In this document: positions 8,931-17,873 of the stretch, one piece after another
Layout: each line of letters starts with the position of its first letter
How positions within the stretch are numbered: position 1 is the first letter of the stretch
Source of the DNA: Nitrobacter sp963807355
GTDB taxonomy: Bacteria > Pseudomonadota > Alphaproteobacteria > Rhizobiales > Xanthobacteraceae
Length of the DNA: 64,000 bases
NCBI GenBank assembly: GCA_963807355.1
Contig: CAWEBX010000006.1
Span: 86,388 to 150,387, forward strand
Direction: 5' to 3'
Notes under the pieces: generated by a model
Seen by the model: only the letters and a program-made list of their open reading frames with translations
The model's database searches: none
What the model was told of the DNA's origin: nothing
Position numbers and translations under genes: made by a program

Positions 8931-9245
8931 TTACAGTTGCTCTGCGACCTGGCTCAGCAGCTTTTTAGCTTCTTGACGGGCCAGCCTTTCATATTGGAGA
9001 AAGTTGATCCTTTCGCCGTTATCGAGAAGAACCTCGAGTTGCAGAGTCCGTCTGGTGTCAGTATCGGTATCCACGACCTCGATTAACAGTCTGCCCCACA
9101 GCTTCCCCAAAGGGGCGTGATCGTCCAAGGCAAACTTCGTGTCGTCCAGCTTGATCGGCATCCCAGTCCTCATTTTGATTCGAAGGCTCAAAACAATAGG
9201 TCTCAACGGACCCTCCGAATAGCTCGGTACTGTGCTGTGATGCAA
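8931..9245 (-). CDS. Hypothetical protein
   Basis: A 104-residue ORF. The likely real protein starts at an internal Met (MRTGMPIKLDD or MPIKLDD), leaving about 75-80 residues. The core KLWGRLLIEVVDTDTDTRRT looks like a short beta-rich domain, and the end (QYERLARQEAKKLLSQVAEQL) is a charged amphipathic helix. No family recognised. The regular alternation of polar and hydrophobic residues and the lack of rare codons support coding, but weakly. Confidence 0.45.
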   Translation of the reverse strand: MHHSTVPSYSEGPLRPIVLSLRIKMRTGMPIKLDDTKFALDDHAPLGKLWGRLLIEVVDTDTDTRRTLQLEVLLDNGERINFLQYERLARQEAKKLLSQVAEQL

Positions 9246-9616
9246 CTGCGGAATCCGGCTTGCGAGGATAGCTTGAATATGCGATGGGCAGAATAGTCCG
9301 TCCGACGCCGTTTGTGGTGCATTTTGCGGTGGCTTTAGGTCCTCCCGCCTCCGTTATGACGCGCAACACCGCCCTTAAGTGGACTGACGGAAGCTGCAAT
9401 TCCGGACACCAAGTCGCCGCTGCAGTGAGCGGCTTGATCGTCGGCTGCCCCATATCCAGATCAGGTGTGACGTGTGTGGTGGCTGATGATACCAGCCAAT
9501 GTCCCAATCCGAAGTTTGCTACGGAAGGCGCTGCGCCGCGAGGCGAGTTTCGGATTTGAAAGGATGCGTACCCCGGATAGAGTTTCGGGACGATACCAGG
9601 AGCAACAGGGAGAAGG
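9246..9616. other. Intergenic region, no gene seen
   Basis: A 370-base stretch upstream of msrA. Overlapping ORFs exist on both strands (for example 9284-9559 plus), but their translations show no domain and no ribosome-binding site. The msrA promoter should lie near its right end. Confidence 0.35.
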
Positions 9617-10168
9617 ATGGATATGACGGTTTCCACGGAACGCGCGGTCCTTGCCGGCGGCTGCTTCTGGGGTATGCAGGCTTTTTTGCGCCGATATAAC
9701 GGCGTGATTTCGACCCGGGTCGGCTACACTGGCGGCGATGTGCCGAATGCCACATATCGCAACCACGGCGATCATGCCGAGGCCATCGAAATAAACTTCG
9801 ATCCGAAAGTGATCAGCTACCGGCAGCTGCTGGAGTTCTTTTTCCAGATTCATGATCCCAGCACGGAGGATCGTCAGGGTTACGATCAGGGCGCGAGCTA
9901 CCGTTCGGCGATCTTCTACACGAGCGACGAGCAGAAGCGGATCGCGGAAGAAACCATCGCCGATGTCGATGCGTCCGGTCTTTGGCCCGGCTATGTTGTC
10001 ACCGAGGTTGAGCCGGCCGGACCGTTCTGGGAAGCCGAGGCCGAGCATCAGGATTATCTGGAGCGTTTTCCGAACGGCTACACCTGCCATTTCATCCGGC
10101 CGAACTGGAAGCTGCCGCACAGGCAGGAGACCGGTCAGGCTCTGGCCCGCGGAGACCGCCGAGGGTGA
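9617..10168 (+). CDS. msrA: Peptide methionine sulfoxide reductase A
   Basis: The 183-residue protein has the MsrA active site GGCFWG with catalytic Cys16, and the family blocks GYTGGDVPNATYRNHGDHAE and YRSAIFYTSDEQK. MsrA reduces the S-epimer of methionine sulfoxide in proteins with thioredoxin as electron donor. Length is normal for the cytoplasmic single-domain form; no signal peptide or MsrB fusion is present. A purine-rich sequence (AGGGAGAAGG) precedes the ATG. It converges with mobA, 23 bases away. Confidence 0.95.
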   Translation: MDMTVSTERAVLAGGCFWGMQAFLRRYNGVISTRVGYTGGDVPNATYRNHGDHAEAIEINFDPKVISYRQLLEFFFQIHDPSTEDRQGYDQGASYRSAIFYTSDEQKRIAEETIADVDASGLWPGYVVTEVEPAGPFWEAEAEHQDYLERFPNGYTCHFIRPNWKLPHRQETGQALARGDRRG

Positions 10169-10191
10169 AAACGTCCGGTTTGCGGCGGGTC

Positions 10192-10848
10192 TCATGCGGC
10201 GGTGGCGTCCAGCGCCACGAGCCGCTCGGCTTCGGCAAGATCGTCGGTGGTATTGATATTGAAGAACGGATCGAACGGCGCGGTCGGCCATGAAACCGCG
10301 GCAAGCCGGTAGCGTGCGGTCCAGCGATCGACCTTTCTGACGCCTTCGGATATCAGCGCCTGACGCAGTTCGTCGCGCAGCCTGACATTCCACAGTCCGA
10401 TCACCGGATGCGCCCGCTCGTCCGAAACGGCGACCGCAAGTTCGGCATCCTGTTCGCCCAGCGCGTTATGTAGCCGAGCCACCAGATCGCGTGGCAGGAA
10501 CGGGCAATCACCCGGGGTGCTCACGATCCATTGGATGCCCGATCGCTGCTCCGCTGCCCAGTCGAGAGCGGCAAGGATTCCGGCGAGCGGCCCGGGAAAA
10601 TCCGCCACGCTATCGGCGACCACTGGCAGGCCGAACGCCGCAAACCGAGCGGGATTGCCATTGGCGTTGAGGATGAGACCGCAGCATTGGGGTGCTAGTC
10701 GCGCGATGACGCGGTTCAGGATGGTCTGTCCGCCGATTTCGCGCATCGGCTTGTCGCCGCCCCCGATGCGCCGCGCTAACCCGCCCGCGAGAATGACAGC
10801 GGGAGTCGGCGGAAAATCTAAGGGAGAGGCTGCGTCGGTACTGGTCAT
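10192..10848 (-). CDS. mobA: Molybdenum cofactor guanylyltransferase
   Basis: A nucleotidyltransferase of about 218 residues with the GTP-binding signature AVILAGGLARRIGGGDKP near the N-terminus, STPGDCPFLP with the metal-binding Asp, and the ending DPFFNINTTDDLAEAERL characteristic of MobA. It attaches GMP from GTP to molybdopterin to make the bis-MGD cofactor of nitrate reductase, formate dehydrogenase and nitrite oxidoreductase. The Met at 10848 is chosen; six codons earlier (10866) is also possible. Its nearness to nxrB fits a demand for this cofactor. Confidence 0.92.
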   Translation of the reverse strand: MTSTDAASPLDFPPTPAVILAGGLARRIGGGDKPMREIGGQTILNRVIARLAPQCCGLILNANGNPARFAAFGLPVVADSVADFPGPLAGILAALDWAAEQRSGIQWIVSTPGDCPFLPRDLVARLHNALGEQDAELAVAVSDERAHPVIGLWNVRLRDELRQALISEGVRKVDRWTARYRLAAVSWPTAPFDPFFNINTTDDLAEAERLVALDATAA

Positions 10849-10986
10849 GGGACATCCGGTGCGCATGACAATAAGACGTGATCAGCCGGAAAACATCCCC
10901 CGAAGCGGAATAGGATTGGAGCCAATGTAAGACGGACGTGCATTCCCCTGGTTGACGGTCGCATCGGGATTCGCCATGTTTGCCCC

Positions 10987-11280
10987 ATGCTGATATCGAA
11001 ACTCGATCTGACCGGGCTGAAGTGCCCGATGCCGGCGCTCAAGACCCGTAAGGCGTTGAAATCGTTGACGCCTGGCGAACGGCTGGAGGTACATTGCACC
11101 GACCCGCTGTCGGTCATCGATATTCCGAACCTGATCCGGGAGACCGGCGATTCCGTGGAAATCACCGAACGCGCGGAAAGACGGATCGTTTTCCTCATCA
11201 AAAAAGCGGGAGCGTCCTCCTCGCTGGAGGACCGCTTCGGATCGTTGTCGCTGCGGTCCTTGTGCCCCTATACTAAGTGA
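10987..11280 (+). CDS. TusA-family sulfurtransferase-like protein
   Basis: Residues 5-75 are a TusA/SirA domain with the active-site motif LDLTGLKCPMPALKTRKAL, the CPxP cysteine at about residue 13, and the ending ERRIVFLIKKA. TusA-like proteins carry persulfide sulfur, for tRNA thiolation or molybdenum cofactor sulfuration. The last 22 residues (after IKKAGA) are not part of the family and may come from a frameshift or stop loss. It is divergent from mobA, about 120 bases apart. Confidence 0.85.
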   Translation: MLISKLDLTGLKCPMPALKTRKALKSLTPGERLEVHCTDPLSVIDIPNLIRETGDSVEITERAERRIVFLIKKAGASSSLEDRFGSLSLRSLCPYTK

Positions 11281-11351
11281 CGGCCATTCGGCCGCCTAGC
11301 CCACAGCCGACGGGCCAGACGGTTCGGCCCGCGACGAACATTGGCAACGAT

Positions 11352-12404
11352 CTATTGGCGCCCGTCGCTCCCGCGCACCCGACGGATCATCTGTTCGACA
11401 TGCGGGATTGGCGTTTCCGGTTGAATGCCGTGGCCGAGGTTGAAAATCAGCCGGCCAGCGGCAAAATTCGTCAGCACGTCATCGACCGCGCGATCGAGCG
11501 CCGCACCACCGGCGATCAGCGCCAACGGATCGAGATTGCCCTGAACGGCGACGCGGCTTTGGACCTTGTCCCGGATCAATGACGGCTCTGCGGCCCAATC
11601 GATGCTGACAGCGTCGACGCCGGTCGTCTCGATATAGGTTGGCAATAGAGCGCCGGCGCCGCGGGGAAAGCCGATAATCTTTGCGTCCGGAACTTGCTTG
11701 CGTACCCCTGCGACAATGCGTTTGGTGGGTTCGATCGACCACCGCGCGAATTCGCGCGGCGGCAGCACCCCCGCCCAGGTGTCGAAAATTTGCAGCGCAT
11801 CCGCGCCGGCCTTGAGCTGGCCGAGCAGATAATGGATCGAGTTATCGACGATGGCGTCGATGATTTTTGCGAAGACGTCGGGGTGGCGATAGGCCATCAT
11901 CCGCGCCGGCGCCTGATCGGACGTGCCCTGTCCGGCGACCATGTAGGTCGCTACCGTCCACGGTGCGCCGCAGAAACCGATCAGCGCTGTTTTTGAATCG
12001 AGCTCGCGCTTGACGCGCCGCAACGCCTCGAACACCGGCTCCAGTTTCGTCATGTCGGCTTCGCGCGAAAGCGCTGCGACCTTGTCCGGCGTATCCAGCG
12101 GATCGAGCCGTGGGCCTTCGCCCACCTCGAAGCGCACCGAGCGCCCGAGCGCGTAGGGAATGACGAGAATGTCGGAGAAGATGATCGCCGCGTCGAATGC
12201 GAAGCGGCGGATTGGCTGCAACGTCACTTCGGCCGCGAATTCCGGCGTGAAGCAAAGATCGAGAAAGCCGCCGGCTTTGGCGCGCAGCTCGCGATATTCC
12301 GGCAGGTAGCGGCCCGCCTGCCGCATCATCCAGATCGGCGGCACGGCCTGACGGCGGCCCGAAAGCACTTCGAGAAATGGCTTGATGGTCGAATTCTGGT
12401 CCAA
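11352..12404 (-). CDS. hemE: Uroporphyrinogen decarboxylase
   Basis: The protein has the HemE signatures PPIWMMRQAGRYLPEYREL (substrate-binding Arg residues) and GFCGAPWTVATYMVAG. It decarboxylates the four acetate groups of uroporphyrinogen III to coproporphyrinogen III in haem synthesis in the cytoplasm. Length from the core is about 350 residues, normal. The start is uncertain: the frame opens at 12479, but homologs begin close to KPFLEVLSGRRQ. A TTG at 12404 (LDQNSTIKPF) with an upstream GGAA is the best-placed candidate. Confidence 0.93.
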   Translation of the reverse strand: MDQNSTIKPFLEVLSGRRQAVPPIWMMRQAGRYLPEYRELRAKAGGFLDLCFTPEFAAEVTLQPIRRFAFDAAIIFSDILVIPYALGRSVRFEVGEGPRLDPLDTPDKVAALSREADMTKLEPVFEALRRVKRELDSKTALIGFCGAPWTVATYMVAGQGTSDQAPARMMAYRHPDVFAKIIDAIVDNSIHYLLGQLKAGADALQIFDTWAGVLPPREFARWSIEPTKRIVAGVRKQVPDAKIIGFPRGAGALLPTYIETTGVDAVSIDWAAEPSLIRDKVQSRVAVQGNLDPLALIAGGAALDRAVDDVLTNFAAGRLIFNLGHGIQPETPIPHVEQMIRRVRGSDGRQ

Positions 12405-12499
12405 GGCGTGTTCCGTGAGTGGGTTGTGTTTCCGGGGTCTGATACACGACCGGCAGGGTCTTGGCCACGGCAGCCGCAACCCTTCGGCTTGCGGCGATC

Positions 12500-13098
12500 T
12501 CAGCCATGCAGTTTCGTAGCCGTCTCGGCGATCATCCTGCCTTGATAGCGCGCGCCTGCGAGTTCGTTCGCGCTCGGCTGGCGGCTGCCATCGCCGTCGG
12601 CGATGGTGGTCGCGCCGTAGGGCGCGCCACCAGTAACCTCCTTGACGCCCATCTGGCCTGCGAAGCCGAATTGAGACCCACGATCGTCATGCCGAAGTGC
12701 AGAAGATTGGTGATGATCGAGAACAGCGTGGTTTCCTGGCCGCCATGCTGGGTCGCGCTCGAAGAGAATGCGCCGCCGACCTTGCCGTGCAACGCGCCCT
12801 TGGCCCACAGGCCGCCAGCCTGATCGAGAAAGCTCGCCATTTGCGATGACATCCGTCCGAACCGCGTGCCGGTGCCGACGACAATCGCGTCATAATTGAT
12901 GAGGTCATCGATCCTCGCCAGCGGCGCGGCCTGATCGAGCTTGAAATGTTTTGCCTTCGCAACGGCTTCGGGCACGAGTTCGGGCACCCGCTTGACATCG
13001 ACGGTGGCTCCAGCCTCCCGGGCGCCGTCCGCGACGGCGTTTGCCATCGCCTCGATATGCCCATAGGCGGAATAGTAGAGAACGAGAACTTTTGCCAT
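12500..13098 (-). pseudogene. wrbA: WrbA NAD(P)H:quinone oxidoreductase, one frameshift
   Basis: The frame starting at 13098 encodes the flavodoxin-like WrbA fold (VLYYSAYGHIEAMANAVADG; GTGTRFGRMSSQM; HGGQETTLFSIITNLLHFG). At about 12679 the reading passes to another frame, FGFAGQMGVKEVTGGAPYG and so on to the normal end at 12500. One missing base in AATTCGG explains it. Without the shift the protein would have an unrelated tail. WrbA reduces quinones by two electrons using FMN, against oxidative stress. The ending in the second frame is fully family-like, so the break is either very recent or a sequencing error. Confidence 0.85.
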
Positions 13099-13175
13099 TT
13101 CGGGTCTCCGCGTTTGAGGGAAGATGCGCGGCGATCAAGCCGTGCATCCGCGTTCGCTGCGTTGGGTGGACGGCT

Positions 13176-13874
13176 TCAAGCCGCGTCGACCAGCACCACC
13201 TCGGAATCCTCTAGCGCGGTGATGTTCACGGTCGCTTCGTCGCGAATGGCGGCGCCATCGCGGGTGTTGACGCGCACACCGTTGACGTCGACCGCGCCCA
13301 CCGCGGGGACGAGATACAGATTGCGTGTTCTGTCCGCAGGATAGCTTGTGCTCTCACCGGCCTTCAGCGTGGTGGCGAGCACGCGCGCATCGGCTCGGAT
13401 CGGCAGCGCGTCGCTGTCGGCCTTAAATCCGCTAGCGAGCGTGACCAAGCTGCCTGAGCGATCGCCTTTCGGAAAAGGCTTTGCACCCCAGGCGGGCTCG
13501 CCGCCATCTTTCGTTGGCTCGATCCAGATCTGGAACAGTGTGGTTTTCACAGGCTCCAGATTGTATTCGGAGTGCCGCACGCCGGAACCCGCGCTCATCA
13601 CCTGCACGTCGCCCGCTTCGGTGCGGCCCCGGTTGCCCATGCTGTCCTGATGGGTGATCGCACCTTCGCGAACGTAAGTGATGATCTCCATGTTGGCGTG
13701 GGGATGGGGCGGAAATCCGCTGTTCGGCTCGATCTCGTCGTCGTTCCATACGCGCAGGCTGCCGTGCCCCACGTTCTTGGGATCATAGTAGCTGGCGAAC
13801 GAGAAGTGGTGCTTGGCCTTCAGCCAGCCGTGATCGGCGCCGCCGAGTTTGTTGAAGGGTCTGAGTTCGATCAT
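13176..13874 (-). CDS. Pirin family protein (YhhW-like quercetinase family)
   Basis: A 232-residue bicupin protein. The N-terminal cupin has the metal-ligand pattern PHPHANMEIITYV with GSGVRHSEYN further on, as in YhhW/pirin quercetin 2,3-dioxygenases. Start Met at 13874 (MIELRPFNKLGG) follows a good GGAAAGGACA site; the frame extends further upstream but that part is not pirin-like. It is 77 bases upstream of wrbA on the same strand and divergent from a LysR regulator, so the three probably form a redox-stress unit. Physiological substrate unknown. Confidence 0.9.
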   Translation of the reverse strand: MIELRPFNKLGGADHGWLKAKHHFSFASYYDPKNVGHGSLRVWNDDEIEPNSGFPPHPHANMEIITYVREGAITHQDSMGNRGRTEAGDVQVMSAGSGVRHSEYNLEPVKTTLFQIWIEPTKDGGEPAWGAKPFPKGDRSGSLVTLASGFKADSDALPIRADARVLATTLKAGESTSYPADRTRNLYLVPAVGAVDVNGVRVNTRDGAAIRDEATVNITALEDSEVVLVDAA

Positions 13875-14043
13875 GACCTGTCCTTTCCAATTATCCGTGT
13901 GACCATCGGGCCTTGCGGCTCCCATTGCCGCGCTGCCGACCGGCCTTGCTCGAGGATTGGAATATGCCTTCCGGATGAGTATAAAATAGAAACTACTGAA
14001 ACTCATTGTTTCTAAAAATTACCATGGTGGGCAGGGCGGTGTG

Positions 14044-14979
14044 ATGGCGAGACTTCCGGATTTCGAGGCGCTGGCGATCTTCGCCAAGGTTGTCGAGCTG
14101 CGGTCCTTCGCTGGTGCGGCGGCCGATCTGGGCCTGTCGAAAGCGACGGTTTCCAAGGCCGTCAGTCGGCTTGAAGAGCGGCTCGGCGCCCGCCTTTTCA
14201 ACAGGACATCGCGCCGTCTGGCGCTGACGGATGCCGGCAAGAATCTGTCGGAACGCGCCGCGCGGCTGCTCGCAGATGGTGAAGCGGCCGAGAGCGAGGC
14301 GCTGGCACGATCAACAGTGCCGCGCGGTCTGGTGCGACTGGCGGTGCCCATGACGTTCGGCGTCAAAGTGATCGCACCGCTGCTGCCTGGCTTCCTTGAG
14401 ATGTATCCCGAGGTTTCGGTGGATCTTCATTTCAGCGACGCGATGGTAGATCTGATCGGGGAGGGGTTCGACTTGGGCGTGCGGATTGCCAGCTTGCCCA
14501 ATTCGTCACTGCTAGCGCGGCGGCTCTGTCCGATGCCACGTCATACCGTTGCGTCGCCGGCCTATCTCAAGGCGCACGGCAGGCCGACGCATCCGATGCA
14601 TCTCGCTCAGCATCGCTGCTTCGGCTACGCCTATCTGTCGACGCCCGGAATCTGGCGCTACGTCAATGCGCGCGGCGAAGAGGCAACCGTGCGGCCATCC
14701 GGTCAATTGCGCGTCAATAACGGCGAGGCGTTGCTGCCCGCAGTCATCGCCGAACTCGGAATCGCCGACCTGCCGGAATTCATCGTCGGCGATGCCATTG
14801 CCGCGAAGAAGGTCGAAGTCCTCCTGAAGGACTGGAAGCAGGTGGAGGGGGCGGTTCATCTGGTGATGCCGCCGGGCGGGCCGCGGCCGGCGCGCGTCGA
14901 TGCGTTGATCGATTATCTTGCCGATCAACTCGCCCGTCCAAAACGACGCAAGGGAAGTGCGTCTCGTCGCGCGACATAG
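14044..14979 (+). CDS. LysR-family transcriptional regulator
   Basis: The 311-residue protein has the N-terminal winged helix-turn-helix (FAGAAADLGLSKATVSKAVSRLEE) and a LysR substrate-binding domain of the type found near quinone and electrophile-stress genes. An ATG at 14044 is chosen; a GTG lies one codon earlier. Divergent transcription from the pirin and wrbA genes, 170 bases away, is the usual arrangement for a LysR regulator and its target, so it probably responds to a redox-active or quinone signal. Confidence 0.93.
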   Translation: MARLPDFEALAIFAKVVELRSFAGAAADLGLSKATVSKAVSRLEERLGARLFNRTSRRLALTDAGKNLSERAARLLADGEAAESEALARSTVPRGLVRLAVPMTFGVKVIAPLLPGFLEMYPEVSVDLHFSDAMVDLIGEGFDLGVRIASLPNSSLLARRLCPMPRHTVASPAYLKAHGRPTHPMHLAQHRCFGYAYLSTPGIWRYVNARGEEATVRPSGQLRVNNGEALLPAVIAELGIADLPEFIVGDAIAAKKVEVLLKDWKQVEGAVHLVMPPGGPRPARVDALIDYLADQLARPKRRKGSASRRAT

Positions 14980-15121
14980 CGGAGAGTGCTGTGCAGCGAC
15001 CGAGCGCAAGACGCATTCGACAAAGTCACGCTACCCCCATTTTATTGCCTGAAACGAACCTTTCTGTCGCCTCAAAGGTTTGAGGAGGTGTCGGCGTGTG
15101 AAGCATTGGACGAGGTGACAC

Positions 15122-15421
15122 ATGCTCAGGCACGGAGTTGTCCTGTTTTCCGGAATTCTGGCGGGCTGCATCGCGGCCGCCGCGCACGCGGAAGAATATC
15201 GCGGCACGTTCGCCCAAAGGATGGCCTGCACGCCGGACGTCTTCAGGTTATGCGGCAGCGAGATTCCCGACGTTGGCCGTATTGTCGCCTGCCTGCGGCA
15301 GAATCAATCTCAGCTCGCTGGGCCGTGCCGCGCGGTGTTCGAGTCCAATGCCGAGGCGACCGGCGATGATATCGCGGCAAGAGCAACTGGAGGTGTGGTG
15401 AAGGCAGGCAGTCACCAATAG
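15122..15421 (+). CDS. Secreted cysteine-rich repeat protein
   Basis: A 99-residue protein with a clear signal peptide (MLRHGVVLFSGILAGCIAAAAHAE, cleaved near residue 22). The mature part has four cysteines in the pattern MACTPDVFRLCGSEIP / IVACLRQNQSQLAGPCRAVFE. This matches the short Cys-rich repeat of PF00839, found in small exported proteins of Rhizobiales. Two periplasmic disulfides are likely. Function unknown. Confidence 0.8.
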   Translation: MLRHGVVLFSGILAGCIAAAAHAEEYRGTFAQRMACTPDVFRLCGSEIPDVGRIVACLRQNQSQLAGPCRAVFESNAEATGDDIAARATGGVVKAGSHQ

Positions 15422-15461
15422 TCACTGGCCGTGCTGACAGACACCGACCATACGCGCCACT

Positions 15462-16676
15462 TCAGGCCACAGGAACGAAGGCCGGACGTTGACGACTGTT
15501 GCGTGCGAATTTCCGGGTGGTCATCGGCTTGCCGAACAGAAAACCCTGGATGAAATCGACGCCGATGCCGTGCATCGCCAGGAAATCGTCGCGGGTCTCG
15601 ACGCCCTCAGCCACCGTCTTGACGCCATGGCTCTTGGCCAGATCGACGATCTGGCGGCAGACAGAACGCTTGAGCCGCGCGGAAGAGCTGCCGTCCACGA
15701 ATTTGCGATCGAGTTTGATCTCAGCGAATGGAAATTCGTTCAGCGCGGCCAGTGCCGGCCATTCCGTGCCAACATCATCGATCGACAGGCCAATGTTGTG
15801 AAACCGCAGCCGATGCGCAGCCTCTACCGCTAGCGGTAAATTCTGCACGACTTCGCTGCCATCAACCTCCACGGTCAGGCCGTCGAAGGCCGGATGATTC
15901 GGGAACTGCATGCGCAGGACTTCGACGGCATTGGCGTCCGTGAAGAAGGCAAGGGGCAGGTTGATGGAGATATGGATGCTCCCCGACTTGGCGACGAGAT
16001 AGCGCCAGTCCTGGAAAACCCGGCCAATGACGAAGTCGGACAGCGCGCGGAAGTGTGGATCATCCGCATCGGGAATGAAATGGCTTGGCGGCACGATCCC
16101 CCAGTTCGGGTGGCGCATCCGGATCAGTGCTTCAGCGCCGCCCAGCGAAAGGCTTCGCGCGTTGATCTTGGGTTGATACCAGAGTTCGAGCCAGCCGGCG
16201 CCGAGCGCCTCGGCCACATCGACCGGTGGCGATGGGGGTTCGGCCGGCACCAGGGCGGCGACCCGTGCGTGCAGGTCCCTGTCGCTGAAAGGCGTCGGCA
16301 GGACCGGCAGCAGGTCGAGCGCCAAATTTTTTCCGAGCTCGCAGGCTGCCTTGACGGCAGGCGCATCCGGCCGGCCGATCAGCAGCACACTTGCGGCGCA
16401 GGCTCGCACCGCGAGCAGGTTCAAGATGTCCGAAACCGCCAGGCCGTTCATCGAGAAGCTGATGACAATGGCGTCGGGGAAATCGGAACGCAACGAAGTA
16501 TCGAGGTCGTCCAGCGTTGCGCAGGCATGCGGAATGAAACCCTGTTCTTCGAGGGCTTCGCTGAGCAGGGATCGTACGTGATGCTTGCTTTCGACAATGC
16601 AGGCGCGGGGTTTCATCCTTCGCTTGCCGAAAGGCGTTTCCGCGATTTGGTTGTCCTGCTTGGCTGTGTCGGTCAT
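15462..16676 (-). CDS. Pseudo-receiver / EAL domain protein (c-di-GMP phosphodiesterase family)
   Basis: About 405 residues from Met at 16676, behind a GAGGGGG site. Residues 20-140 look like a response-regulator receiver, but the phosphorylation strand reads VISFSM, with no acceptor Asp. The EAL domain follows: GGAEALIRMRHP (the EAL motif), ISINLPLAFF, VEVDGSE, LSIDDVGTEW, IKLDRKFVDG, VAEGVE and QGFLFGKPM. The metal- and substrate-binding residues seem kept, although the usual DDFGTG is DDVGTE. Expected activity is hydrolysis of cyclic di-GMP to pGpG. Control through the receiver must be by binding rather than phosphorylation. Confidence 0.88.
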   Translation of the reverse strand: MTDTAKQDNQIAETPFGKRRMKPRACIVESKHHVRSLLSEALEEQGFIPHACATLDDLDTSLRSDFPDAIVISFSMNGLAVSDILNLLAVRACAASVLLIGRPDAPAVKAACELGKNLALDLLPVLPTPFSDRDLHARVAALVPAEPPSPPVDVAEALGAGWLELWYQPKINARSLSLGGAEALIRMRHPNWGIVPPSHFIPDADDPHFRALSDFVIGRVFQDWRYLVAKSGSIHISINLPLAFFTDANAVEVLRMQFPNHPAFDGLTVEVDGSEVVQNLPLAVEAAHRLRFHNIGLSIDDVGTEWPALAALNEFPFAEIKLDRKFVDGSSSARLKRSVCRQIVDLAKSHGVKTVAEGVETRDDFLAMHGIGVDFIQGFLFGKPMTTRKFARNSRQRPAFVPVA

Positions 16677-16837
16677 ATTTGAGCCCCCTCGCTGGCGGCC
16701 AAAGTGAGACTTTGTGTATGGCCGCACGAGGGATCGTTCCGGCTATGCACCGGAGAATGTCCGCGCATCGTTAACCTTGATAAAGCAATTCAAGATTGAA
16801 TCGACGGGAACCTGCTGCCGCGAAGGTGTCGGTGGAC

Positions 16838-17143
16838 TTAAGTCATGTTTCGCAGGAAGGTTGCCACCGCGATCGCCAATGCGGCGATTGCCACCACGGC
16901 GAAAATCAGTTGCCAAAGGCGCTGCCGCCTCGTTTTGTCCCGGTCGTGGAATGCCAGCCAGTCCCGGACAAATTCCGGCGGGATATCGTATACGACCGCC
17001 TGCCTCCTGCTTCGATGTATTTCATGATCGGCGAACATGGTCCTGACCGTGGACACTCCCAGCCGCTCCAGTTCGCAATGCCACTGCCAAGCGCGCTCGC
17101 CGTTAGTCCATCTGTTTTCAAAGGGAAGTCGGTGCGATTTCAT
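16838..17143 (-). CDS. Small C-tail-anchored membrane protein
   Basis: A 101-residue protein from ATG at 17143 with a strong GGAGG site seven bases upstream. The first 75 residues are charged, with many Trp, His and Arg (ENRWTNGERAWQWHCELERL). The last 25 residues form one hydrophobic helix (LIFAVVAIAALAIAVATFL), giving a tail-anchored topology. The central part (VYDIPPEFVRDWLAFHDR) is the most conserved-looking. No family recognised. Confidence 0.75.
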   Translation of the reverse strand: MKSHRLPFENRWTNGERAWQWHCELERLGVSTVRTMFADHEIHRSRRQAVVYDIPPEFVRDWLAFHDRDKTRRQRLWQLIFAVVAIAALAIAVATFLRNMT

Positions 17144-17496
17144 AACGGACCTCCAAACATGTGTCCGTCGCCGTCTGGCTCTCGCGATGTTCCTTGTCTT
17201 CGATACGAGCCATCGGCGCGCGCTTGAAGATGTTACTGCCGAGAAAGTTCTCCGTCCAATCTGGTTTTGCGGCTGCTTGGCTGCCCCGTCTCGCACACGC
17301 CGAGCTTGCCCTTGTTGGGGGCCTGACATGAAAATTAGGATCAGGACGCTGGAAATTCAAATGCAGGTGGTTGTTTGGATTGACAGTCCCCGGCACGATG
17401 GCCTAGAACCGCGCGTCCCGAGCGGTTTGTCCGCGAGCCTTGCGTTTGCTGTTTTCGGCCTTCGTACACGGACTTTGAAAGATCAGGAACGTTTCC

Positions 17497-17622
17497 ATGA
17501 AGGTCCGTAATTCATTGAAATCCCTACGCTCTCGTCATCGCGACAACCGTCTGGTTCGTCGCAAGGGCAGGGTTTATGTGATCAACAAGACACAACGGCG
17601 TTTCAAGGCTCGTCAGGGTTGA
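17497..17622 (+). CDS. rpmJ: 50S ribosomal protein L36, zinc-free type
   Basis: Forty-one codons beginning MKVRNSLKSLRSRHRDNRL and ending RRFKARQG. This is the C-minus form of L36, in which the zinc-ribbon cysteines are missing (RSRHRDN in place of the Cys-bearing turn). It binds 23S rRNA in the large subunit. It stands alone with its own terminator 59 bases downstream. It is too short for a 60-codon cutoff. Confidence 0.97.
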   Translation: MKVRNSLKSLRSRHRDNRLVRRKGRVYVINKTQRRFKARQG

Positions 17623-17680
17623 TTCACACACATCCCGTTACGGCACGTCGTCCGTAAATCGTTATCACAGCTCGTTGATG

Positions 17681-17703
17681 CCCCGGCTTTGCCGGGGTTT
17701 ATT
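17681..17703 (+). terminator. Rho-independent terminator after rpmJ
   Basis: CCCCGGC, a TTT loop, then GCCGGGG followed by TTTATT. Short GC stem with a U-rich tail, in the right position for rpmJ. Confidence 0.85.
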
Positions 17704-17873
17704 GTGTCTATAGCGTCCTACGTTGAGGAAAACATCTCGATTGTCCTCACGCCTGGCTTGATCGCGAAGAAGGTCGAGCCCTTCAGCATGACGCCGGAGT
17801 GGGATCGATCCGTGGATCGGAGAACCGCTGTAGTGTAGGCTCGACAAGCTCGCGCGATTTCCGGAGCTTGTGA

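Noticed and set aside
9461..10393. 310-codon minus-strand ORF opposite msrA
   Set aside because: Spans msrA and part of mobA in antisense without any domain.
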